In this document: positions 6,672-11,700 of the stretch, piece after piece
Layout: every line of letters starts with the position of its first letter
Position numbering within the stretch: the first letter of the stretch is position 1
Origin: Candidatus Izemoplasmatales bacterium
Lineage (GTDB): Bacteria; Bacillota_I; Bacilli_A; Izemoplasmatales; Hujiaoplasmataceae
NCBI GenBank assembly: GCA_028691335.1
Contig: JAQUZK010000026.1
Coordinates: 1 to 11,700, forward strand
Direction: 5' to 3'
DNA: 11,700 nucleotides
Made by a program: the position numbers and the translations under genes
The notes under the pieces: generated by a model
The model's input: only the letters and a program-made list of their open reading frames with translations
Database searches by the model: none
Told to the model about the DNA's origin: nothing

Positions 6672-7871
6672 TTGGAAACATTAAGAAGAAGTGATACTTT
6701 TGTAGTTTCAGGTGAAGGTTTATGTTCTGAAATAGATTATCAAGTATTAACATTACTTTATCAACCGATTATTGGACAAAAGGCGTTCACAATTTATATG
6801 ACCTTAATGAATTTAATGAATCGACAAGATTTGATTTCTGATGAATATCTTCACTCTGACTTAGAGTCACTACTAGATATGAAATCATCAGAAATTGAAA
6901 GAGAAAGGTTCAAACTAGAAGCTATTGGTCTTTTGATCACTTTTTTTGCTAATGATAATTTTACTTATGAGATTAAACTTCCTTTAAGTGCACGTAGTTT
7001 TATTAACGATGGTATATTAGGGGAATATCTTATAGCTTCAATCACAAAGACAAGATTTAAAAAATTACTTAAGATTTTTAAAGTTAAAGCACCAAATAAA
7101 AAACAGAAGTACAATATATCGAAAGCATTTAATGAAGTGTTTCCTGCTCTTGAAATTGTTGATTCTGAGTATGAGGGAGATTTGTTATCAAATAAGACCA
7201 AGAGTTTTGCTAATATAACTAATTATAGTTTTAATTGGAGATTGTTCTCTGATTCTGTTCCTAGTGAGTTTTATGATTGCGAAAATTTAACAGAAGCATT
7301 GAAATCAAAAATCGAACAATTATCATATGTCTATGGGTTAGATGAGTTAGCTATGGCTGAAGTATTTCTAAAGTCTCTTGATGATCAAAATGTATTAAAC
7401 ATAGAAGTTTTAGCCAAAAATGCTAGATCAAACTATAAAGTTTCACCTAGCGATCCTATGCCAGAAGAAGTTCCGGTAAAAATAGTTAATACGGATAATA
7501 TTGCGGATTATTTTAAAACGATTACTCCAAAAGATCTATTGGCTGAGCTTGGAGACGGATTAGTATCTACTGCTGATTTAAGACATGTCGAAAGATTAAT
7601 TGATGAGGTTGGTCTGAACTCTGGAGTTATAAATGTTCTTTTAGCGTACATTGTTAAACTTAAAGGTAATTCTCTTCCAAGTTACTCGTATATTCAAAAA
7701 GTTGGAATGGCGTGGAAAAGAGAAAATATTGATTCAGTAGAAATTGCTTTAGACTATATTAAGCATTTAGATAGTATTAAAGATAAATCAAAAAATAAAA
7801 AGGATTACAAGTCTGATGTAAAACCAGACTGGTTAGAAGAGTATCTAAAGGAAAATGAGGTGAGCAATTAA
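6672..7871 (+). CDS. dnaB: Replication initiation and membrane attachment protein DnaB (Bacillus type)
   Basis: This is the Gram-positive DnaB, not the helicase. With DnaD and DnaI it loads the replicative helicase at the origin and at stalled forks, and in Bacillus it links the origin to the membrane. From the TTG start it has 399 residues. The N-terminal part (about 1-110) fits the winged-helix domain, with the LTLLYQPIIGQ stretch typical of the DnaB/DnaD family. The C-terminal DnaD-like domain (about 290-370) carries the YxxxIxxxW signature as Tyr340, Val344 and Trp348. A Lys-rich linker follows, then PDWLEEYL near the end, also common in these proteins. dnaI starts 2 nt after its stop, as expected for partners. 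Identification is firm on family and context; start choice rests on the AGGAGG site. Confidence 0.93.
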   Translation: METLRRSDTFVVSGEGLCSEIDYQVLTLLYQPIIGQKAFTIYMTLMNLMNRQDLISDEYLHSDLESLLDMKSSEIERERFKLEAIGLLITFFANDNFTYEIKLPLSARSFINDGILGEYLIASITKTRFKKLLKIFKVKAPNKKQKYNISKAFNEVFPALEIVDSEYEGDLLSNKTKSFANITNYSFNWRLFSDSVPSEFYDCENLTEALKSKIEQLSYVYGLDELAMAEVFLKSLDDQNVLNIEVLAKNARSNYKVSPSDPMPEEVPVKIVNTDNIADYFKTITPKDLLAELGDGLVSTADLRHVERLIDEVGLNSGVINVLLAYIVKLKGNSLPSYSYIQKVGMAWKRENIDSVEIALDYIKHLDSIKDKSKNKKDYKSDVKPDWLEEYLKENEVSN

Positions 7872-7873
7872 TT

Positions 7874-8773
7874 ATGAAACCTATTAAGGATTATATTAAC
7901 TATCCGGATCAAGAAATAGATTATGATTCTTTGGTTGATGGTTTAATGCAAGATCCCGTCATTGCAAAATTTATAATTGATAACGATTTAAAACATGAAG
8001 ATGTTATTAGATCGCTTAATGTTTTTTTAACCTTTAGAGATGAAAAGAACATATGCTCTAAATGTAAAGGTATAGATGATTGTAAATTATCAACTGTTGG
8101 ATTTACTCCAAACCTAGAGTATAACAAGAAGTATATTGAGCTAACTTATACAAGATGTAAATATAATAGATTCAACACAGCTATTGATAATATTTATGCC
8201 ATGTATGTTCCGAAAAAGATTTTTAATGCTAGTTTAGATGATTATGATTTAATTGGTGATACTCGTAAGACTATTAATAACTATATGCTAAAATTTTTAA
8301 AAGATTATAATAAAGATAATTTTGTTAAAGGTATGTATATATCAGGAAAGTATGGAACAGGAAAGACTTATATTTTAGCCATTATGGCGAATGAACTAGC
8401 AAAATTAGGTCATAAAGTATATTTTGCTTATTATCCTGACTTAGCTCGCGAGTTAAAATCTTCGATTGGTGATGGAACACTTGAAGAAAAGATTACTGCT
8501 TTAAAAGAAACAGAAGTTTTAATGTTGGATGATATTGGCGGAGAGTATTTTAGTGAGTTTATAAGAGATGAAGTTTTAGGTCCTATTCTTCAACATCGAT
8601 TGTTAGATAATAAGCCAACTTTTTTCTCATCTAATCTTATCTATAATGATTTAGCTAAATCATTTAGGAAAAATGATAATAACTTAGAGACGATTTCTTC
8701 ATTCAGAATAATAGAAAGAATAAAAAGAATGACAGTGGAATTTGTTTTGACAGAAATGCCACATATTTCTTGA
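7874..8773 (+). CDS. dnaI: Primosomal protein DnaI, AAA+ helicase loader
   Basis: DnaI binds the hexameric replicative helicase and places it on DNA together with DnaB and DnaD. The 299-residue protein has an N-terminal helicase-interaction domain with a cysteine cluster (Cys61, Cys64, Cys70, Cys95) fitting the zinc-binding module of Bacillus DnaI, then a AAA+ domain. Visible ATPase motifs are Walker A GKYGTGKT (158-165), Walker B VLMLDD (215-220), a sensor-like FFSSN (250-254) and a C-terminal Arg-rich ERIKRM (281-286). The start has a GAGGTGAG site (7857-7864) inside dnaB. The gene ends the polA operon; its TGA stop is embedded in the -35 box of the next promoter, and there is no hairpin before it, so transcripts probably run into the thrS leader. 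Confidence 0.96.
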   Translation: MKPIKDYINYPDQEIDYDSLVDGLMQDPVIAKFIIDNDLKHEDVIRSLNVFLTFRDEKNICSKCKGIDDCKLSTVGFTPNLEYNKKYIELTYTRCKYNRFNTAIDNIYAMYVPKKIFNASLDDYDLIGDTRKTINNYMLKFLKDYNKDNFVKGMYISGKYGTGKTYILAIMANELAKLGHKVYFAYYPDLARELKSSIGDGTLEEKITALKETEVLMLDDIGGEYFSEFIRDEVLGPILQHRLLDNKPTFFSSNLIYNDLAKSFRKNDNNLETISSFRIIERIKRMTVEFVLTEMPHIS

Positions 8774-8797
8774 CAAAAAAGCGAAAAGATATATAAT
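8770..8797 (+). promoter_or_regulatory. Consensus vegetative promoter for the thrS leader
   Basis: TTGACA (8770-8775) and TATAAT (8792-8797) are both exact consensus hexamers of a housekeeping sigma factor, separated by 16 nt. The dnaI stop codon TGA lies within the -35 box. Transcription should begin near 8804, just ahead of the T-box stem I. A strong constitutive promoter with control by attenuation is the normal design for T-box genes. Confidence 0.92.
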
Positions 8798-8803
8798 GTT
8801 ATT

Positions 8804-9002
8804 ATAAACGATGAAGAGGACAATATTATTAGTTTACTTTATTTAAAGCGAGAGTAGGATGGTGAAAGCTACTCATAAAGCATTAGTAATTACCACCTCT
8901 GAGTGACTTTTGAAAAAGTCCGTACCAGGCGTTAACGGAAAGAGTAATAAATTAAGGTGGTACCGCGAATTTTAATCGCCCTTTGGATAGGGCGATTTTT
9001 TT
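8804..9002 (+). promoter_or_regulatory. T-box leader (tRNA-Thr riboswitch) controlling thrS
   Basis: The leader senses uncharged tRNA-Thr and lets transcription continue when threonylated tRNA is short. Stem I opens with GAAGAGGAC; AGAGG (8815-8819) pairs with CCTCT (8896-8900). Just 5' of that closing strand is the specifier ACC (8892-8894), a threonine codon, followed by the usual purine A8895. An apical hairpin with GAGTAG/CTACTC arms carries the GGTGAAAGC element. A stem III-like hairpin GACTTT/AAAGTC lies near 8904-8920. The T-box sequence AAGGTGGTACCGCG is at 8954-8967; its TGGT (8958-8961) would pair with a tRNA 3' end whose discriminator base is A. AAATT (8949-8953) and AATTT (8968-8972) can form the base of the antiterminator. 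The rho-independent terminator follows. All parts are read by eye; no folding was run. Confidence 0.96.
8974..9002 (+). terminator. T-box attenuator terminator upstream of thrS
   Basis: A perfect 9-bp GC-rich stem (8974-8982 with 8989-8997) with loop TTGGAT is followed by a T-run (8996-9002). It lies directly 3' of the T-box sequence and is the default off-state of the riboswitch. As there is no other terminator behind dnaI, it probably also ends read-through from the polA-dnaI operon. Confidence 0.93.
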
Positions 9003-9020
9003 ATTTTTAGGAGGAAAAAT

Positions 9021-10925
9021 ATGAAGATTAATTTACCAGATGGTTCATTTAGAGAATACAACGAACCAAAATCATTATTTGAAATAGCCGAAGATATTTC
9101 CATATCTTTAAAGAAAAATAGTATCGCTGCGAAAGTTAACGACAAGATATTAGATATGGACAGAGTTATTTCTGAAGATTCAAAAGTAGCTTTTATATCA
9201 GAAAAAGATGAAGAAGCTTTGGATGTGCTTAGACATTCTTCAGCTCATTTGCTTGCGGAAGCAGTTAAGAAATTATATCCTCATGCAAAATTTGGTGTTG
9301 GACCAGTTATCGAAGATGGGTTTTACTATGATATTGATTTAGGTGATGATGTGTTAACTGAATCTGATCTTAAAACAATTGAGAAAGAAATGAAAAAAAT
9401 TGCTTCTCAAAACTCTAAGATTGAAAGAGAAGTCGTTTCTTATAATCAGGCTATGGAATTGTTTAAAGACGATGAATATAAGTTGGAACTTATAAGAGAT
9501 TTACCAAAGGATGAAGAAATAAGTATTTATCGACAAAGTCACTTTACAGATTTGTGCAGAGGGCCCCATTTACCGGGCACAAAGTGGATTAAAAATTTTA
9601 AACTTTTAAGTTTAGCTGGTGCTTATTGGCGTGGCGATTCTAAAAATAAGCAACTTACTAGAGTTTATGGAACTTCTTTTTTCTCAAAAGAAGAATTAGA
9701 TGAACATTTAGCTAATCTTGAAGAGAGAAAGAAAAGAGATCATCGTAAGTTAGGTAAACAGTTAGATTTATTTATGCTTAGTGAGTACGGTCCAGGATTT
9801 CCTTTTTGGTTACCAAATGGTATGATACTAAGAAGAGAGTTAGAGAATTTCTGGTATGATGTACATATAAAAGAAGGTTACAAGTTAATTCAAACTCCTA
9901 TTATGCTTAACAAGGAACTTTGGGAAGTATCTGGACATTGGTATAATTATCGAGAAAACATGTATATTTCTGAGATAGATGATCAAGAATTTGCGATTAA
10001 ACCTATGAACTGTCCTGGAGGTATGCTTGTATATAAAAGAGATATACATTCATATAAAGACTTTCCTTTAAAGGTTGGAGAATTAGGACTTGTACACCGA
10101 CATGAAGCGAGTGGAGCTTTAAACGGGTTGTTTAGGGTTAGAAACTTTACTCAAGATGATGCTCACATTTTCATGACAGAAGATATGATTGTTCAAGAAG
10201 TAAAAGAATTAGTTAGGCTGTTTGAATATATGTATTCTGTATTTGGGTTAGAATATCATATAGAACTGTCAACAAGGCCAGAAGATAAATACATTGGAGA
10301 AATAGCAACTTGGGATAGAGCAGAAAAAGCTTTAGCTGATGCGCTTGAGTCTATCGGTAAACCTTATAAAGTTAATCCTGGTGACGGGGCATTTTATGGC
10401 CCAAAATTAGATTTTAAGTTGCGAGATTCTATGAAAAGAATTTGGCAGTGTGGAACAATTCAATTAGATATGAATCTACCTGAAAGATTTGATTTGAATT
10501 ATATAGACGCTGCTGGAGAAAAGAAAAGACCAGTTATGTTGCATAGAGCATTATATGGATCAATTGAAAGATTTATTGGTATTTTAATTGAACATTATGG
10601 TGGAGCTTTCCCGACATGGATGGCGCCTGTCCAAGTGAAATTGATTCCTGTAAACAATGAATACCATCTTGATTTTTCTAAAGATTTGATGAAAAAGCTC
10701 CAAAACCATAAGATTAGAGTCGAATTAGATGATCGCGATGAAAAACTAGGATACAAGATAAGAGAAGCTCAAACAAAGAAAATACCTTATCAATTAGTTG
10801 TTGGTGATAAGGAAGTAGAAAGTAATGAAATCACTTATCGTAGATATGGTGAACAAGAACAAACTACAGTTAAAGTTGATGATTTTATCAATTTGATTAT
10901 TGAAGAGATTGAAAATAAAAAATAA
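9021..10925 (+). CDS. thrS: Threonine-tRNA ligase
   Basis: ThrRS charges tRNA-Thr and hydrolyses misacylated Ser-tRNA-Thr. At 634 residues it has the complete bacterial layout. Residues 1-60 form the TGS domain. The editing domain (about 61-225) shows HSSAH (His72, His76) and LCRGPH (Cys179, His183). The class II catalytic core (about 245-535) has motif 2 around HRHEASGAL (359-367) and zinc ligands Cys331, His382 and His508. The anticodon-binding domain covers about 536-634. The zinc-site motif reads MNCPGG where E. coli has MNCPGH, and the RHEASGALNGLFRVR block looks like the clostridial branch and unlike the main Bacillus/Staphylococcus ThrS as I recall it. The ATG has a perfect AGGAGG (9009-9014) 6 nt upstream, after the T-box terminator, so expression depends on tRNA-Thr charging. 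Confidence 0.98.
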   Translation: MKINLPDGSFREYNEPKSLFEIAEDISISLKKNSIAAKVNDKILDMDRVISEDSKVAFISEKDEEALDVLRHSSAHLLAEAVKKLYPHAKFGVGPVIEDGFYYDIDLGDDVLTESDLKTIEKEMKKIASQNSKIEREVVSYNQAMELFKDDEYKLELIRDLPKDEEISIYRQSHFTDLCRGPHLPGTKWIKNFKLLSLAGAYWRGDSKNKQLTRVYGTSFFSKEELDEHLANLEERKKRDHRKLGKQLDLFMLSEYGPGFPFWLPNGMILRRELENFWYDVHIKEGYKLIQTPIMLNKELWEVSGHWYNYRENMYISEIDDQEFAIKPMNCPGGMLVYKRDIHSYKDFPLKVGELGLVHRHEASGALNGLFRVRNFTQDDAHIFMTEDMIVQEVKELVRLFEYMYSVFGLEYHIELSTRPEDKYIGEIATWDRAEKALADALESIGKPYKVNPGDGAFYGPKLDFKLRDSMKRIWQCGTIQLDMNLPERFDLNYIDAAGEKKRPVMLHRALYGSIERFIGILIEHYGGAFPTWMAPVQVKLIPVNNEYHLDFSKDLMKKLQNHKIRVELDDRDEKLGYKIREAQTKKIPYQLVVGDKEVESNEITYRRYGEQEQTTVKVDDFINLIIEEIENKK

Positions 10926-10955
10926 GGAAGGGGTTAGCCTTTCCTTAGTTTTTTT
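10917..10955. terminator. Shared bidirectional terminator between thrS and rqcH
   Basis: A 10-bp stem (10923-10932 with 10938-10947, one G:T pair) closes loop GTTAG. On the plus strand it is followed by a seven-T run (10949-10955). On the minus strand the flanking A-run at 10917-10922 reads as six T residues. The thrS TAA (10923-10925) is the first part of the 5' arm and the rqcH stop (10934-10936) is in the loop, so both convergent genes end inside the hairpin. Confidence 0.88.
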
Positions 10956-11700
10956 ATTAGTTCCATATCAGGATCAATATAAATGGTTTTTTGATTAGTG
11001 TAACTTACATACGATCCAAACTCCCCGGGTATTTTTTTTACGTAACGAATCTTTGTATAGTCTACAGGGACTGAACTTGAGTGTTTGCTCTTAGAAAAAT
11101 ATGCAGCGAGATTTGCAGCGGTTCTAATTGTTATTTCATTTAAATCAGACTCACTTTGAACAACAGTGTGAGAACCGCTTTGATTTTGAACATGAAACCA
11201 CATTTGATCTTTCTTTGAGATTTTATGGGTTATGTAATTGTTTTGAAGATTATTTTTACCAACTAGAATAGGTATTCCAAGTTCATCATAATATGTATCA
11301 TAATTCGGTTTTTTATTTTTGTTTTGGGGCTTCTTTCTTAAAATGTATTTGTTTGATATCAACTCATCTTGAATTTCTTCCAAGTCCTTTATATTGAAGT
11401 TATCATCAATTTGAACTAATAGGTTTTCAAAATATAAGATGTCTTTTTTTGTTAGACTAATTTGATCTTCAATAAAGCTAATTGCGTTTTTTTGTTTTTT
11501 GTATTTAGTATAAAACTTATTAGCATTTTCGATTAGAGACATAGTTCTATCTATATTTACATTTACTCTTTTTTCTAATTCATAACTGTATAAATCAATT
11601 TCAGGTTTTGATTTATCTATATCGTGTTGATATTGGAGTAGCAAATCACCTTTGATTCTGTTGATTTGATTATCTTTTGCTTGACTTAAATCTTTGCTTA
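10934..11700 (-). CDS. rqcH: RqcH (NFACT protein, ribosome quality control), C-terminal part only
   Basis: The frame is open to the right edge, so 254 C-terminal residues of a protein usually near 560-570 are visible. The TTG at 11644 is internal: the frame continues upstream with AKDNQINRIKGDLLLQYQHD, a stretch fitting the middle of the family. RqcH (also called FbpA or Rqc2 homologue) binds stalled 50S subunits with peptidyl-tRNA and adds C-terminal alanine tails that mark the nascent chain for degradation. Visible parts are a helical coiled-coil region with NANKFYTKYKKQKNA (the usual NAQxYFKxYxK pattern), then the NFACT-R domain with GIPILVGKNNLQNN, MWFHVQNQSGSH and AANLAAYFSKSKHSS, ending with KKIPGEFGSYVSY. 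The N-terminal NFACT-N domain with its catalytic Asp-Arg pair is outside the window. It is convergent with thrS and shares its terminator. Confidence 0.95.
   Translation of the reverse strand, partial: SKDLSQAKDNQINRIKGDLLLQYQHDIDKSKPEIDLYSYELEKRVNVNIDRTMSLIENANKFYTKYKKQKNAISFIEDQISLTKKDILYFENLLVQIDDNFNIKDLEEIQDELISNKYILRKKPQNKNKKPNYDTYYDELGIPILVGKNNLQNNYITHKISKKDQMWFHVQNQSGSHTVVQSESDLNEITIRTAANLAAYFSKSKHSSSVPVDYTKIRYVKKIPGEFGSYVSYTNQKTIYIDPDMELIKKLRKG

Noticed and set aside
6965..7201. Antisense open frame opposite dnaB, and similar ones at 7921-8127 and 8641-8823
   Set aside because: No initiation signals, no recognisable domains, and all lie opposite well-supported genes.
11642..11644. 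TTG at 11644 (minus strand) as the start of a short RqcH-like protein
   Set aside because: The frame continues to the window edge with family-like sequence, so this is an internal Leu codon.

Overview
The window is AT-rich chromosomal DNA from a low-GC Gram-positive bacterium of the Bacilli type. Three things point there: the Bacillus-style primosome genes dnaB and dnaI next to polA-mutM-coaE, a threonine T-box leader in front of thrS, and an RqcH (NFACT) gene. A Gemella-like organism is my best guess at genus level, but this rests on gene order and composition only and is weak. It reads as a core housekeeping region. I see no phage, insertion sequence, CRISPR array, tRNA or rRNA.

Layout. 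The left edge (1-734) holds the C-terminal two thirds of an M42 zinc aminopeptidase. Next come an ECF-transporter substrate-binding membrane protein (799-1449) and a type III pantothenate kinase (coaX, 1446-2195) that overlap by 4 nt; together they look like a vitamin B5 uptake and phosphorylation pair. A strong intrinsic terminator (2201-2226) closes that unit, and a probable extended -10 promoter follows it at once.

The central unit (2275-8773) is a tightly packed six-gene operon: polA, mutM, coaE, an unrecognised 121-residue protein, dnaB and dnaI. All junctions overlap or are separated by at most 10 nt. It joins DNA repair and gap filling (PolA, MutM), the last step of CoA synthesis (CoaE), and loading of the replicative helicase (DnaB, DnaI). 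CoaX and CoaE are the first and last enzymes of the CoA pathway, so CoA synthesis brackets polA and mutM. dnaB starts at a TTG codon at 6672.

There is no terminator of its own behind dnaI. Instead a promoter with perfect -35 and -10 hexamers overlaps the dnaI stop codon and drives a threonine T-box leader (about 8804-9002, specifier ACC) whose terminator guards thrS (9021-10925). The T-box terminator therefore probably also stops read-through from the replication operon. thrS converges on rqcH (10934 to beyond 11700, minus strand). The two stop codons lie inside one hairpin with T-runs on both strands, a shared bidirectional terminator.

I found no clearly new system. The points most worth a second look are the unknown protein between coaE and dnaB, the shared T-box exit of the replication operon, substitutions at normally conserved sites in MutM, CoaX and PolA, and the ThrRS subtype.
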